Origin: an uncultured Roseovarius sp.
GTDB taxonomy: Bacteria; Pseudomonadota; Alphaproteobacteria; Rhodobacterales; Rhodobacteraceae
Length of the DNA: 64,000 nucleotides
Direction of reading: 5' to 3'
NCBI GenBank assembly: GCA_947497295.1
Contig: CANMFU010000008.1
Coordinates: 62,001-126,000, forward strand
In this document: piece by piece, positions 38,460 to 48,680 of the stretch
How the letters are laid out: every line of letters starts with the position of its first letter
Position numbering within the stretch: the stretch's first letter is position 1
The notes under the pieces: generated by a model
Database searches by the model: none
What the model saw: only the letters and a program-made list of their open reading frames with translations
What the model was told of the DNA's origin: nothing
Program-made: the position numbers and the translations under genes

Positions 38460-40202
38460 ATGGGAATTTCGGGCTCATATCGTGTGAAATGGACGCATAT
38501 GATAAACCGCATGGCCGCGCGCCGCGCGGGGCGCGCGAAACCTGCGACAGCCTTCGTAGCCGCGCCCGAACCGCGGACGATCGGCAGTTTTGCCCGTGGC
38601 AGGCAGCTGACGGCGGGTAACTTCATGTTCGCAGGCCACCTGCTGCAGCAGCCCGATACGGCCATATGGGATCTGGTCTCGCCCGATGCCGCGTTTGAGG
38701 CCGAACTGCACGGCTTTGTCTGGCTGGACGATCTGGCCGCTGCAGGCGACAGTCCCGCGCGCGCCTGCGCCCAAGACTGGACCGCTGGATGGATCGCCCG
38801 CTATGGCGCCGGGCGCGGCCCCGGCTGGACGCCCGAACTGACCGGACGGCGCCTGATCCGATGGATCAATCACGCGCTGTTCCTGCTTCCCGGGCAAGAC
38901 AAGCTGGCGTCGGACGCATTTTACCGCTCGCTCGCGCAGCAAACACAATTCCTCAGCAAACGCTGGCACGCCACCGCCACCGGCCTTCCGCGGATCGAAG
39001 CGTTGACCGGGCTGGTTTACGCAGGCCTTGCGCTGGAGGGGATGCACGAACATGCGCCTGTCGCGGCGCGTGCGCTGGGCCGCGAATGTGACGCACGTAT
39101 CGGCGCAGAAGGGCTGTTACCCAGTCGCAACCCCGAGGAATTGCTGGACGTCTTCACCCTGTTGACATGGGCTGCCGCGGCATTGCTGGATTCAGGCCAA
39201 ACGCCGCCACTGGCGCTGAGAAACGCAACCGCGCGCATCGCACCCACTTTGCGGACCCTGCGCCATTCCGATGGCGGGCTGGTCCGCTGTCACGGGGGCG
39301 GGCGCGGGCTGGAGGGGCGACTGGATACCGCGCTGGCCGCCAGCGGAATTAAAGCCCGGCAAAAAGGCGGGCTGGCGATGGGATACGCGCGCCTGAGCGC
39401 CGGGCGCACATCTGTTATTATCGACGCCGCGCCGCCGCCAATAGGGCCGACATCGGCAGGCGCCCATGCGTCGACCCTGGCGTTCGAACTGACATCGGGG
39501 CGCCGGCCGCTGATCGTCAATTGCGGATCGGGGGCCAGCTTTGGCGCCGACTGGCGACGGGCGGGACGCGCCACGCCGTCCCATTCCACGCTGGTCCTTG
39601 CGGGCGAATCCAGCGCCCGGCTGGGGGACGGTTCGCAGGCCGATTGGCTGGCAAGCGGGCCGCGCGAGGTGCCCGTCAAGATGAGCCAGGCGTCCGATGG
39701 GCTGCGGTTCGAAGGCGGCCATGATGGCTATGTCGCGCGGTTTGGCCTGACCCACGCGCGCACCATCGAGATGACGTTCGATGGACGCGGCGTCGCGGGC
39801 GAGGACATGCTTCTGGCCTTGGCGGAGACGGATAAACGCCGATTTGACCGGGCACATGACGCGCGCGCCATGCACGGCGTTCCATACCATATCCATTTCC
39901 ACCTGCATCCGGAGGTAGACGCGGCGCTGGACATGGGCGGCGCCGCCATATCGCTGGCTCTGCGCAGCGGCGAGATTTGGGTGTTCCGCACCGATGCACG
40001 TGCGAAAATGACGCTGGAGCCGTCGGTTTATCTGGAAAAAACCCGTCTTAAACCGCGCGCGAGCAAACAGATAGTTTTATCTGGCGCCGCGCTGGAGTAT
40101 GCGAACCGCATCAGATGGTCGTTGGCCAAGGCACAGGATACCCCGATCAGCATTCGTGATCTGGCGCAGGATGCGCCGTATCTCACGCCCGAAGACGACT
40201 AA
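38460..40202 (+). CDS. Heparinase II/III-like protein
   Basis: The 580-residue protein has an N-terminal alpha/alpha toroid (about residues 60-300) and a C-terminal beta-sandwich of the heparinase II/III family. The lyase-type segment is RATPSHSTLVLAGESSARLG, followed by HDGYVARFGLTHARTIEM. No signal peptide is evident, so the protein may be cytoplasmic, unlike secreted polysaccharide lyases; the substrate is unknown. Starts at 38460 (with GAGG upstream), 38499 and 38511 are possible; I chose the first. It is followed after 24 bp by purH. Confidence 0.85.
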   Translation: MGISGSYRVKWTHMINRMAARRAGRAKPATAFVAAPEPRTIGSFARGRQLTAGNFMFAGHLLQQPDTAIWDLVSPDAAFEAELHGFVWLDDLAAAGDSPARACAQDWTAGWIARYGAGRGPGWTPELTGRRLIRWINHALFLLPGQDKLASDAFYRSLAQQTQFLSKRWHATATGLPRIEALTGLVYAGLALEGMHEHAPVAARALGRECDARIGAEGLLPSRNPEELLDVFTLLTWAAAALLDSGQTPPLALRNATARIAPTLRTLRHSDGGLVRCHGGGRGLEGRLDTALAASGIKARQKGGLAMGYARLSAGRTSVIIDAAPPPIGPTSAGAHASTLAFELTSGRRPLIVNCGSGASFGADWRRAGRATPSHSTLVLAGESSARLGDGSQADWLASGPREVPVKMSQASDGLRFEGGHDGYVARFGLTHARTIEMTFDGRGVAGEDMLLALAETDKRRFDRAHDARAMHGVPYHIHFHLHPEVDAALDMGGAAISLALRSGEIWVFRTDARAKMTLEPSVYLEKTRLKPRASKQIVLSGAALEYANRIRWSLAKAQDTPISIRDLAQDAPYLTPEDD

Positions 40203-40226
40203 TACGCCAAACACGCAGGAAACCGC

Positions 40227-41816
40227 ATGACTGATATCGCCCCCATCCGCCGCGCCCTTCTGTCCGTTTCGGACAAAACCGGGCTGATTGATCTGGGCCG
40301 CGCCCTTGCGCAGCGCGGGGTCGAATTGCTCAGCACCGGCGGCAGCGCGAAAACGCTGCGGCAGGCGGGGCTTGAAGTGCGCGACGTGGCGGATGTGACG
40401 GGGTTCCCCGAAATGATGGACGGGCGCGTCAAGACGCTGCATCCCGCCGTGCATGGCGGCCTGCTGGCGCTGCGCGACAATGACGAGCATCTCGCGGCGA
40501 TGGCTGAACATGGTATCGGCGCGATCGACCTGCTGGTCGTGAATTTGTATCCGTTCGAATCCACCGTCGCGGCTGGCGCCGACTATGACACCTGTGTCGA
40601 GAATATCGACATCGGCGGCCCGGCGATGATTCGCGCCGCCGCGAAAAACCACGGCTTTGTGAATGTCGTGGTCGATGTGGAGGATTACGCACCGCTGCTG
40701 GACGAGATGGAGACGCACGAGGGCGCCACCACGCTCGCGTTCCGCCAGAAGCTGGCAATGACTGCCTATTCGCGCACCGCCGCTTATGATTCGGCTGTGT
40801 CCACATGGATGGCCGCGCAGCAAAATGACGCTGCGCCGCGTCGCCGCACGGTCGCTGGCACTCTTGCGCAACAGCTCCGCTATGGCGAGAATCCGCATCA
40901 ATCGGCGTCCTTTTATCAGGACGGCAGCGCCCGTCCCGGGGTCGCCACTGCGCAGCAGCTGCAAGGCAAGGCACTTAGCTATAACAACATCAATGACACC
41001 GATGCCGCGTTTGAACTTGCCAGCGAATTTGCCGCCTCGGACGGCCCCGCCTGCGCCATCATCAAACATGCCAACCCTTGCGGCGTTGCCCGCGCGGCAA
41101 CGCTCAAAGACGCCTATATGCGCGCCTTTGACTGCGACCGGACATCGGCCTTTGGCGGCATCATCGCGCTGAACCAGCGTCTGGACGGCGCCACCGCCGA
41201 GGAAATTGCGCAGATCTTTACCGAGGTTGTCATCGCCCCCGGCGCGGATGAGGACGCACGCCGCATCTTTGAGGCCAAGAAGAACCTGCGCCTGCTGATC
41301 ACCGAGGCCATGGCAGATCCGCGCAGCGCCGCCCAGACGATCCGGCAGGTGTCGGGCGGGTATCTGATGCAGGACAAGGATAATGGCTACCTGGAGCCGG
41401 GCGATCTGAAGGTCGTCACCAAGCGCCAGCCAACCGATGCCGAAATGGCCGACATGCTATTTGCCTGGAAGGTTGCCAAACACGTCAAATCCAACGCCAT
41501 CGTCTATGTCAAGGACGGCGCAACCGTCGGCGTTGGTGCCGGCCAGATGAGCCGCGTCGACAGCTGCCGTATTGCCGCGCGCAAGTCGCAGGACATGGCG
41601 AATGCACTGGGCCTGCCCGCCCCCCTGACCCAAGGCAGCGTCGTGGCCTCCGATGCGTTCTTCCCCTTTGCCGATGGTCTGCTGACCGCGGCCGAGGCCG
41701 GCGCGACCGCAGTAATCCACCCAGGCGGTTCGATGCGCGACGACGAGGTAATCGCCGCCGCGGATGACGCCGGGCTGGCGATGGTGCTGACCGGTATGCG
41801 TCATTTCCGCCACTGA
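40227..41816 (+). CDS. purH: Bifunctional AICAR transformylase/IMP cyclohydrolase
   Basis: The 529-residue enzyme carries out the last two steps of IMP synthesis. The N-terminal cyclohydrolase starts with [20 protein letters not shown] and contains [13 protein letters not shown] residues ([17 protein letters not shown]). The transformylase part has the catalytic [12 protein letters not shown] and [18 protein letters not shown] precedes the ATG. lspA follows after 25 bp. Confidence 0.97.
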   Translation: MTDIAPIRRALLSVSDKTGLIDLGRALAQRGVELLSTGGSAKTLRQAGLEVRDVADVTGFPEMMDGRVKTLHPAVHGGLLALRDNDEHLAAMAEHGIGAIDLLVVNLYPFESTVAAGADYDTCVENIDIGGPAMIRAAAKNHGFVNVVVDVEDYAPLLDEMETHEGATTLAFRQKLAMTAYSRTAAYDSAVSTWMAAQQNDAAPRRRTVAGTLAQQLRYGENPHQSASFYQDGSARPGVATAQQLQGKALSYNNINDTDAAFELASEFAASDGPACAIIKHANPCGVARAATLKDAYMRAFDCDRTSAFGGIIALNQRLDGATAEEIAQIFTEVVIAPGADEDARRIFEAKKNLRLLITEAMADPRSAAQTIRQVSGGYLMQDKDNGYLEPGDLKVVTKRQPTDAEMADMLFAWKVAKHVKSNAIVYVKDGATVGVGAGQMSRVDSCRIAARKSQDMANALGLPAPLTQGSVVASDAFFPFADGLLTAAEAGATAVIHPGGSMRDDEVIAAADDAGLAMVLTGMRHFRH

Positions 41817-41841
41817 TGCGCGGCGCCCGCAGGAGGACGCG

Positions 41842-42312
41842 ATGAAAACGGCACTCTGGACAGCCTTCTGGGTTTTCCTGCTGGATCAAGCCAGCAAATA
41901 TCTGGTGGTTCACTGGATGGATCTGCGCAATCTGGGCACGATCGAGGTGGCGCCGCCCTATCTGGTGCTGCGCATGGCGTGGAACTATGGCATCAACTTT
42001 GGCCTGATGGCCGGCGACTCGCCCATAGCGCGCTGGGTGCTGATCGCCGTGGCGCTGGTCATATCGGGCGCGGTTCTGTGGTGGGTCCAGCACGAGCCGG
42101 GCGGCAAATGGCAGAAAATCGCCGCCGGGCTGCTGGTGGGTGGCGCGCTGGGCAATGTGATCGACCGGGTTCTTTATGGCGCTGTTGCGGATTTCCTGAA
42201 CATGTCCTGCTGCGGCTTTAACAACCCTTTCGCATTCAATGTTGCCGATATCGCGATCTTTGCCGGGGCGCTGGGCGTGGTCATCTTCACCCCAAGTAAA
42301 AAGCCCGCGTGA
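41842..42312 (+). CDS. lspA: Lipoprotein signal peptidase (signal peptidase II)
   Basis: The 156-residue inner-membrane aspartic protease has four helices and removes signal peptides from prolipoproteins. It has DQASKYLVV near the N terminus and the two catalytic regions GNVIDRVLYGAVADFLN and FNVADIAIFAG. AGGAGGACGCG precedes the ATG. The next gene encodes a lipoprotein that would be a substrate. Confidence 0.95.
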   Translation: MKTALWTAFWVFLLDQASKYLVVHWMDLRNLGTIEVAPPYLVLRMAWNYGINFGLMAGDSPIARWVLIAVALVISGAVLWWVQHEPGGKWQKIAAGLLVGGALGNVIDRVLYGAVADFLNMSCCGFNNPFAFNVADIAIFAGALGVVIFTPSKKPA

Positions 42313-42372
42313 CGCCGGGCCGAACATGCGGTAAACACACGACCAAACATCTATGACAGAAGGGCGACGACC

Positions 42373-42885
42373 ATGCGCCGCGGCATCATTGCACTAACGA
42401 TCCTGACCCTCGCCCTCGCTGGTTGCTCCGGCAATGGCAAACTGAGCCGGATTAAAAATACCAGCAACGGGCCCGACGAATTCACCGTCCTGCCCACCAA
42501 GCCGCTTCAAACGCCGGACAGCTACAACGTCCTGCCGACGCCGACACCGGGTTCGGCCAATCTCGTCGATACAAACCCGTCTGCCGACGGTATCGCCGCT
42601 TTGGGTGGCAATCCTGCGGCGACAGTGCCAGCAGGCATCGGCAGCGGCAATGCCGGGCTGGTCAACCATGCCCAGCGCCACGGTACCAACCCTGCCATCC
42701 GTCAGCAATTGGCCGCCGAGGATGCCGATACGCGCCGCCGACATGGCCGCGTGAATATCTTCAATCTCGGCCCCAACGACGACTATACCGATGCGTACAA
42801 AAAGCAGTGGCTGGACGCGCAGGCAGAAAAGCAGCGTATGCAGCGCAGCGGCGTCGTCACCCCGTCGGCGCCACCAGCCCAGTAA
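42373..42885 (+). CDS. DUF3035 lipoprotein
   Basis: The 170-residue protein has a lipobox ALAGC, so it is a substrate of the LspA encoded upstream. The mature part has repeated proline-rich DEFTVLPTKPLQTP and SYNVLPTPTPG segments and ends with the DUF3035-type ADTRRRHGRVNIFNLGPND motif. Its function is unknown; its constant place before the M16 peptidases in Rhodobacteraceae suggests an envelope role. Confidence 0.85.
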   Translation: MRRGIIALTILTLALAGCSGNGKLSRIKNTSNGPDEFTVLPTKPLQTPDSYNVLPTPTPGSANLVDTNPSADGIAALGGNPAATVPAGIGSGNAGLVNHAQRHGTNPAIRQQLAAEDADTRRRHGRVNIFNLGPNDDYTDAYKKQWLDAQAEKQRMQRSGVVTPSAPPAQ

Positions 42886-42988
42886 CGCACCGGCACCTTT
42901 GCTGAATTCACAGATGCGGCATCGCGGGTTGCACATGCACCCCGCAGCAGTATTTATGCGCCATGTCCGTTCCCAACCGGAGGCCCCT

Positions 42989-44338
42989 ATGCGCGCCCTG
43001 CTGATCGCCCTGACTGCCCTACTTCCCCTCGGCGCCGCAGCGCAACCGGTCGCGGATCACGTCACGACCTACACGCTGGAAAACGGTCTCGATCTCGTTG
43101 TGATCGAGGACCATCGCGCGCCCGTCGTCACGCATATGGTATGGTACCGCGCCGGATCTGCGGACGAGCCGCCGGGCGCGTCGGGCGTGGCGCATTTTTT
43201 GGAACACCTGCTGTTCAAGGGCACCGACAAGCTGGCCCCCGGTGAATTCTCCTCCACGGTGGCCAAGCAGGGCGGCAACGACAACGCCTTTACCAGTTAT
43301 GATTATACCGCATACTACCAGCGCATAGCGGCCGATCGGCTGGAGCTGATGATGCAGATGGAATCTGACCGCATGGTCAATCTGCAACTGGACAGAGACA
43401 ACGTCGCGACCGAACGCAATGTTATCATCGAAGAGCGCAACATGCGTGTCGAAAACAATCCCGGCGCGCTGTTTCGCGAACAGCAGAATGCGGCGCAATA
43501 CCTGAACAGCCCCTATAGCGACCCGGTAATCGGCTGGCAGCACGAACAGCCGCTGCTGACGCTCGAGGATGCCAAGGATTTCTACCGTCTTTTCTATTCG
43601 CCCAACAACGCCATTGTCGTCGTTGCAGGGGATGTGCTGCCGCAAGACGTGCATGCCCTGGCCCAGAAATACTATGGCCCGCTTGAGGCCAACCCGGAAC
43701 TGCCGGAACGCGTCCGCCCGCAAGAGCCGCGCCAACTGGCTGCACGGCGGCTCGCCATGCAGGACGTGCGCGTTGCACAGCCCTACCTGACGCGCAGCTA
43801 CCTTGCCCCCGAGCGGGACAGCGGCGATCAGGCGCGTGCGGCTGCGCTGTCGGTTCTGGCCGAGATCCTCGGTGGTGGCACGACATCGGTGATGACCGAA
43901 AAGCTGCAATTCGATAGCCAGATCGCCGTGCAGTCTGCGGCATGGTATGACGGTATCTCGCTGGACGACACCAAGTTTACGCTGCTGTTGGTTCCCGTGC
44001 CCGGCACACCGCTCGCAGAGGCCGAGGCGGCTATGGACGCCGTAATCGCTGAATTTCTGGACGTCGGCGTCGATGCGGACCAATTGGAGCGGATCAAGAT
44101 GCAACTGCGTGCCGCGCAAGTTTATATGCGCGATGATGTGAACGGGCTGGCCAACCGCTATGGCGCCGCGCTGACCTCGGGGCTGACCGTGCAGGACGTG
44201 CAGGACTGGCCGGAGGTACTGCAAAACGTCACGGCCGAGGATGTGATGCAGGCCGCGCGCGAATTGTTCGTCGACGAGAATTCCGTCACCGGTTTCCTCA
44301 GTGGTCCAGAAACGGACACCCCGGAGGTGACACAATGA
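42989..44338 (+). CDS. Secreted M16-family zinc peptidase, catalytic subunit
   Basis: The 449-residue protein has a signal peptide (MRALLIALTALLPLGAAA). The inverted zinc motif HxxEH lies in VAHFLEHLLFKGT, with the distal zinc ligand glutamate in NVIIEERNMRVENNPG. A C-terminal peptidase-like half follows. It probably works in the periplasm as a dimer with the next gene product, whose ATGA start overlaps its stop. CCGGAGG precedes the ATG at 42989; longer starts run back into the lipoprotein gene. Confidence 0.92.
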   Translation: MRALLIALTALLPLGAAAQPVADHVTTYTLENGLDLVVIEDHRAPVVTHMVWYRAGSADEPPGASGVAHFLEHLLFKGTDKLAPGEFSSTVAKQGGNDNAFTSYDYTAYYQRIAADRLELMMQMESDRMVNLQLDRDNVATERNVIIEERNMRVENNPGALFREQQNAAQYLNSPYSDPVIGWQHEQPLLTLEDAKDFYRLFYSPNNAIVVVAGDVLPQDVHALAQKYYGPLEANPELPERVRPQEPRQLAARRLAMQDVRVAQPYLTRSYLAPERDSGDQARAAALSVLAEILGGGTTSVMTEKLQFDSQIAVQSAAWYDGISLDDTKFTLLLVPVPGTPLAEAEAAMDAVIAEFLDVGVDADQLERIKMQLRAAQVYMRDDVNGLANRYGAALTSGLTVQDVQDWPEVLQNVTAEDVMQAARELFVDENSVTGFLSGPETDTPEVTQ

Positions 44339-45660
44339 TCTTTGCCCGTATCATCCCCATGGCTACCGCTGCCGTAGCCGCCATTCTTCTGGCCGTGCCC
44401 GCCAGCGCCGAAATCAATGTTCAGGACCTGACGACACCGGACGGCATCAACCTGTGGCTGGTCGAGGATCACACGATCCCCTTCGTTGCGTTGGAAATGC
44501 GCTTTCGCGGTGGCGCGTCACTGGATCTGCCCGGAAAGCGCGGTGCGACAAACCTGATGACCGGCCTTCTGGAAGAAGGCGCAGGTGACATGGACAGCCG
44601 CGAATTTGCCCGCCAGGCCGAGGCGCTGGCTGCCGGCTTCTCCTATCAGGTCAGCGATGACATGCTGTCTGTCTCCGCTCGCTTTCTGACCGAAAACCGC
44701 GACGCAGCAGTCGCGCTGCTGCGCGAGAGCCTTGTAAACCCGGTCTTCAACCAGAAATCCATCGACCGGGTGCGCGCACAGGTCAATTCGATCATCGAAT
44801 CGGACCTCAAGGATCCGCGTGCCATCGTGTCGCGCACGTTTGACTCTCAGACCTTTGGCAATCACCCATATGCCACGTCCAAGGACGGCACGCTGGACAG
44901 CGTTGCCGCCCTGACGCGCGATGATATCGTTGCCGCACACCGTGCCGCACTGGTGCGCGATCGGCTTTATGTCGCCGCCGTCGGTGACATTACGGCAGAG
45001 CAACTGACAGCGCTTGTGGCAGATCTGACCGAAGGTTTGCCGGCCACCAGTGATGTTGAGCTGCCCGGCGCTGCGGACACAAAGCTACCCGGCGGAGTCA
45101 CCGTGGTCGACTATGCAACGCCGCAATCTGTCGTAACCTTTGCCCAGCCAGGCATTGACCGCGACGACCCGGATTTCTTCGCCGCCTACCTGCTGAACCA
45201 GATTCTGGGCGGCGGAGGGTTCGAAAGCCGTCTGATGCAGGAAGTTCGCGAGAAACGCGGCCTGACATACGGCGTTTATTCCTATCTGGTGGATAGGGAC
45301 GGTGCGCAGCTTTGGATGGGTCAGGTCGCCTCAGCCAATGACCGCGTCGCTCAGGCGATTGAGGTCATAAAGGACGAGTGGCAGAATATGCGCGACACTG
45401 GCGTGACCGCGCAAGAGCTGGAGGATGCCAAGACCTACATGACCGGCGCTTACCCGCTGCGCTTTGACGGCAATGCGCCGATTGCGAATATCGCAGTGGA
45501 GATGCAGGTCGAAGGGCTGCCGACTGATTATATCGTCACCCGCAACGATCAGGTGAACGCTGTTACGCTGGATCAGATCAATCGCGTCGCACGGGAGCTT
45601 CTGGACCCGGAAACGCTGACTTTTGTTGTTGCGGGTCAGCCCGAACACTTGGACAAGTAA
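44335..45660 (+). CDS. Secreted M16-family protein lacking the zinc motif
   Basis: The 441-residue protein has a signal peptide ending AVPASA and the two-half M16 fold. At the place of HxxEH it reads GATNLMTGLLEEGAG, so zinc binding is lost. It keeps the substrate-handling R/Y pair in REKRGLTYGVYSYL. This is the pattern of two-subunit M16B proteases, in which one partner provides the metal and the other part of the substrate site. Translation is coupled to the catalytic subunit. Confidence 0.92.
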   Translation: MIFARIIPMATAAVAAILLAVPASAEINVQDLTTPDGINLWLVEDHTIPFVALEMRFRGGASLDLPGKRGATNLMTGLLEEGAGDMDSREFARQAEALAAGFSYQVSDDMLSVSARFLTENRDAAVALLRESLVNPVFNQKSIDRVRAQVNSIIESDLKDPRAIVSRTFDSQTFGNHPYATSKDGTLDSVAALTRDDIVAAHRAALVRDRLYVAAVGDITAEQLTALVADLTEGLPATSDVELPGAADTKLPGGVTVVDYATPQSVVTFAQPGIDRDDPDFFAAYLLNQILGGGGFESRLMQEVREKRGLTYGVYSYLVDRDGAQLWMGQVASANDRVAQAIEVIKDEWQNMRDTGVTAQELEDAKTYMTGAYPLRFDGNAPIANIAVEMQVEGLPTDYIVTRNDQVNAVTLDQINRVARELLDPETLTFVVAGQPEHLDK

Positions 45661-45942
45661 CGCATTTACAGATTTGGCCCTGCCGCGAAACAAACTTGAA
45701 ACAGATGACAGATTTTGTCTGAATCAAGCGCCCGTGCGATAGCAAATACTACCGCTTAGTCGCGACATTCTGTCCAAAACTCGATCCGATTTTTCGAGCC
45801 TGTTCAAAACCGGTAAACGGCTGCCCGCCTCGTATTTGCGAGTATTCTGTTGGCCGATAATCTGAGTTGTTTGCTCTTGGCAAATGGATATGGTCACAAC
45901 CAAGCGCTCTCGCTTTGGACCAGGTAATCGGAGAATTTTTTA

Positions 45943-46293
45943 ATGACACGTGAGACCATTCTTAAATTCGGAACAGTTGACGCCGGCGATACCAACGACA
46001 TGCCGGGATGGGTGGTGACAGACGGGAAACCGACAATGGAGACGACGGTTCAGCACAAAACCGAGGACGGCAAAGTCCTGTCGGGAACATGGAAAGCGAC
46101 CGTTGGCACCTATCATGCAACCTTCGCGGAATACGAATTTGTTCATATGATTTCAGGCCGGATAATCATCACGCCCGACGGCGGCGAAGCGGTCGAAGTT
46201 GGCCCCGGCGATGCCTTTGTCGTAGAGGCCAATTTCAAAGGAACGTGGGAAATTCTTGAGAACGTGGTCAAGCATTTCGTCACAGTTTTGTAA
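45943..46293 (+). CDS. Cupin domain protein (DUF861-type)
   Basis: The 116-residue single-domain beta-barrel has the cupin motif GTYHATFAEYEFVHMISGRIII and the second motif GDAFVVEANFKGTWE. The usual metal-binding histidines are only partly kept, so catalysis is uncertain. GGAG lies upstream of the ATG. The 282 bp before it (45661-45942) hold several short imperfect hairpins but nothing I can name. It is convergent with the ABC transporter operon. Confidence 0.78.
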   Translation: MTRETILKFGTVDAGDTNDMPGWVVTDGKPTMETTVQHKTEDGKVLSGTWKATVGTYHATFAEYEFVHMISGRIIITPDGGEAVEVGPGDAFVVEANFKGTWEILENVVKHFVTVL

Positions 46294-46339
46294 GCTGGTA
46301 AAATCATCTGCGCCGGGCCGCAGCGCCCGGCCCAGGTGG

Positions 46340-47035
46340 TTAAACACCCAGATATCGGGCCGCCAAAGCCCGATCAGTTTTCAGCATCTTAACGGACACC
46401 ACGTCGCCGCCGCGTCCGTTTTCGATAAATGCCACCCGGTCCGCGAGCTGCAAAACAGCATCAACACGCTGCTCGACCAGCAAGATCGCGACACCCTTGG
46501 CGCGCATGGCCAGTGTGACTTCGCGGATCGCCTCTACCATTGACGGCTGCAACCCCTCGGTCGGCTCGTCCAGCAGCAGGGCCTTGGGGCGCAGGCAAAG
46601 CGCGCGGGCGGTGGCCAGCATCTGCTGCTCGCCGCCCGAAAGAGTCTGCGCCTGCTGGCGATAGCGTTCGCGCAGACGTGGAAACAGCTCCAAAACCTCT
46701 TCCAGCACCTCGGGCGGGCTGACGCGGGCGCGCATTCCAATCTCAAGGTTCTGCGCGACTGACAGCCCTGCAAACAGGCGCCGTCCCTGCGGTACATAGC
46801 CGATCCCGGCGCGCGCCACCTTGTGCGCGGGCAGCGCGCTTACTTCGGTCCCGTCCAGAAATACGCGCCCGCCCATCAGTGGCAACAGCCCCATAATAGC
46901 GCGCACGAGCGTCGTCTTGCCCGCCCCGTTTCGGCCCATCAGGCACAGGATCTCGCCCGCCGCGACATCTAGCGACACCTCGTGCAGCACCTGCGCCGCG
47001 CCATATCCTGCGCTGACCTTGTCCAGCTCCAGCAT
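46340..47035 (-). CDS. Branched-chain-type ABC transporter ATPase, LivF-like
   Basis: The 231-residue ABC ATPase has the Walker A GRNGAGKTTLV, signature LSGGEQQML and Walker B ALLLDEPTEGLQP. The LivF-type GIGYVPQGRRLFAGLSV segment supports the subfamily. It energises uptake through the two permeases encoded upstream. The ATG at 47035 overlaps the stop of the LivG-like gene (TGATG); a GTG one codon earlier is also possible. It is the last gene of the six-gene operon. Confidence 0.93.
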   Translation of the reverse strand: MLELDKVSAGYGAAQVLHEVSLDVAAGEILCLMGRNGAGKTTLVRAIMGLLPLMGGRVFLDGTEVSALPAHKVARAGIGYVPQGRRLFAGLSVAQNLEIGMRARVSPPEVLEEVLELFPRLRERYRQQAQTLSGGEQQMLATARALCLRPKALLLDEPTEGLQPSMVEAIREVTLAMRAKGVAILLVEQRVDAVLQLADRVAFIENGRGGDVVSVKMLKTDRALAARYLGV

Positions 47036-47739
47036 CACGGCGCCCCCAGATAGGCGGCCTGCACGCCCGGATCGGCCCGCACCTCGTCCGGTGTGCCGCT
47101 CATCAGAACGTCGCCCGCGCTCAGCACGGTCACACGGTCTGCCAGCGCCATGACCACATCCATGTTATGCTCAATCAGCAGAATGGTCGTCTGTTCGGCC
47201 AGATCGCGCACCAGCGCCTTGAACCCTTCAATCTCGCCCTCCGACAGCCCTTGTGTCGGCTCGTCCAGTATCAGCAGGCGCGGCGCCTGCACCACTCCCA
47301 TCGCAATCTCCAGAAGACGTTGATGCCCATAGCTCAGGTCGCCCGCGCGCGCGTTGCTGTCTGTCAGCCCGACCCGTTCCAGCGCCGCGTGCACGGCGGC
47401 AGGCACCTCGGCGCAAGGCATATGACGCCGCGCCGCCAGCGCAACATTTTCAGCGACCGGCAGGCGGGCAAAAACCGAAGTGATCTGAAACGTATACGCC
47501 ATGCCCAGCAATGTACGCTTGTGCGCTGGCAGATGGGTGATGTCGCGCCCATCGAATTCCACCCGCCCCGCACTGGGCGTAATCCGGCCCGCGATCATGC
47601 CGACCAACGTCGTCTTGCCCGCACCATTCGGCCCGATCAGGGCGCGCACCTCTCCGGTCTCAATATTCAGATCGACATTGCGGACCGCATGAACGCCGTC
47701 GTAGTCCCGGCTCAGCCCTCGGACTGTCAGCAGGCTCAT
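47035..47739 (-). CDS. Branched-chain-type ABC transporter ATPase, LivG-like
   Basis: The 234-residue ABC ATPase has Walker A GPNGAGKTTLVG, a signature variant LSYGHQRLLEIAMG and Walker B LLILDEPTQGLSEGE. The signature reads LSYG rather than LSGG, which is normal for urea- and short-chain-amide-type LivG proteins. It overlaps its neighbours by 1-4 bases on each side. Confidence 0.93.
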   Translation of the reverse strand: MSLLTVRGLSRDYDGVHAVRNVDLNIETGEVRALIGPNGAGKTTLVGMIAGRITPSAGRVEFDGRDITHLPAHKRTLLGMAYTFQITSVFARLPVAENVALAARRHMPCAEVPAAVHAALERVGLTDSNARAGDLSYGHQRLLEIAMGVVQAPRLLILDEPTQGLSEGEIEGFKALVRDLAEQTTILLIEHNMDVVMALADRVTVLSAGDVLMSGTPDEVRADPGVQAAYLGAP

Positions 47740-48680
47740 GGCAACCAGCTCCAGAACCGGCGGCGTATTTCACCCATCAGGCCCTGCGGCGCAAACAGTG
47801 TCAAAAGCACCAATGTGACGCCTGCAATCAACATGTAGGCAGTCGTGACGCCCGAACTGAGATCAATAAGGTAGAACATGAAAAGCGTGCCGATAAACGG
47901 CCCCAGAACGGTCCCGGCCCCGCCCAAAAGTACCCATAGCAACGGCAGGATCGAATATTCAACGGTGGCAAAGCTCGCCCCGGCATAGCCAAACAGCAGC
48001 GCATAGGCTGCCCCTGCTGTGCCGGAAATCGTTCCAGAGATGGTCAGCGCCGCCAGCTTGAGCCGGAACGTGTCATAGCCCAGCATCATCGTGCGCGCCT
48101 CATTCTCGCGGATGGCGATCAGGCTGCGCCCGAATGGCGCGCGCACCAGCCAAAGACTGCCCAGCAGCGCCGCGGAAAACAGCACCAGCGCGGCAAGGTA
48201 TCGGTTGCCGGCGTCTGCCAAATCTATCCCCCACAGGACCCGCGATGCGCGCGCGATGATGAACCCTTCATCGCCGCGCGTCCACTCACCGAAATACAGT
48301 ACGCTGAGGTATCCGGCCTGCGCAAACATCAGCGTCACGATCATAAACGCCACGCCGGTCGTGCGCAGCGCCAGAAGTCCCACCGCCGTCGAGATCGCCG
48401 CCCCGGCGACCACCCCAATCAGCAGCCCTGTCCCCGGCCCGGTACCCAGATGCTGCACGCTCAGCCCCATCCCGTACATTCCGGCCGCAAAGAAAAGGGC
48501 ATGGCCAAGGCTCAGCAGCCCTGTGTAGCCAAAGACGATGTTATACCCGATCGCATAGCTGGCCAGCACCATGATCCGCGCCATATTTCCGTGATGATAC
48601 ACCGGCAGCAGGAAATGCCCCGCAAGCAACAGTGCAAGCAGCCCGCCGTGCAGGGCCAGAATACGCGGCCGCATCCTCAT
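47736..48680 (-). CDS. Branched-chain-type ABC transporter permease, LivM-like
   Basis: The 314-residue membrane protein has about ten helices. The LivM signature NIVFGYTGLLSLGHALFFAAG is near the N terminus, the coupling-helix region is SLIAIRENEARTMMLGYD, and the end is LFAPQGLMGEIRRR. The ATG overlaps the LivH stop (ATGA); upstream frame extensions are the shadow of livH. Confidence 0.92.
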   Translation of the reverse strand: MRMRPRILALHGGLLALLLAGHFLLPVYHHGNMARIMVLASYAIGYNIVFGYTGLLSLGHALFFAAGMYGMGLSVQHLGTGPGTGLLIGVVAGAAISTAVGLLALRTTGVAFMIVTLMFAQAGYLSVLYFGEWTRGDEGFIIARASRVLWGIDLADAGNRYLAALVLFSAALLGSLWLVRAPFGRSLIAIRENEARTMMLGYDTFRLKLAALTISGTISGTAGAAYALLFGYAGASFATVEYSILPLLWVLLGGAGTVLGPFIGTLFMFYLIDLSSGVTTAYMLIAGVTLVLLTLFAPQGLMGEIRRRFWSWLP

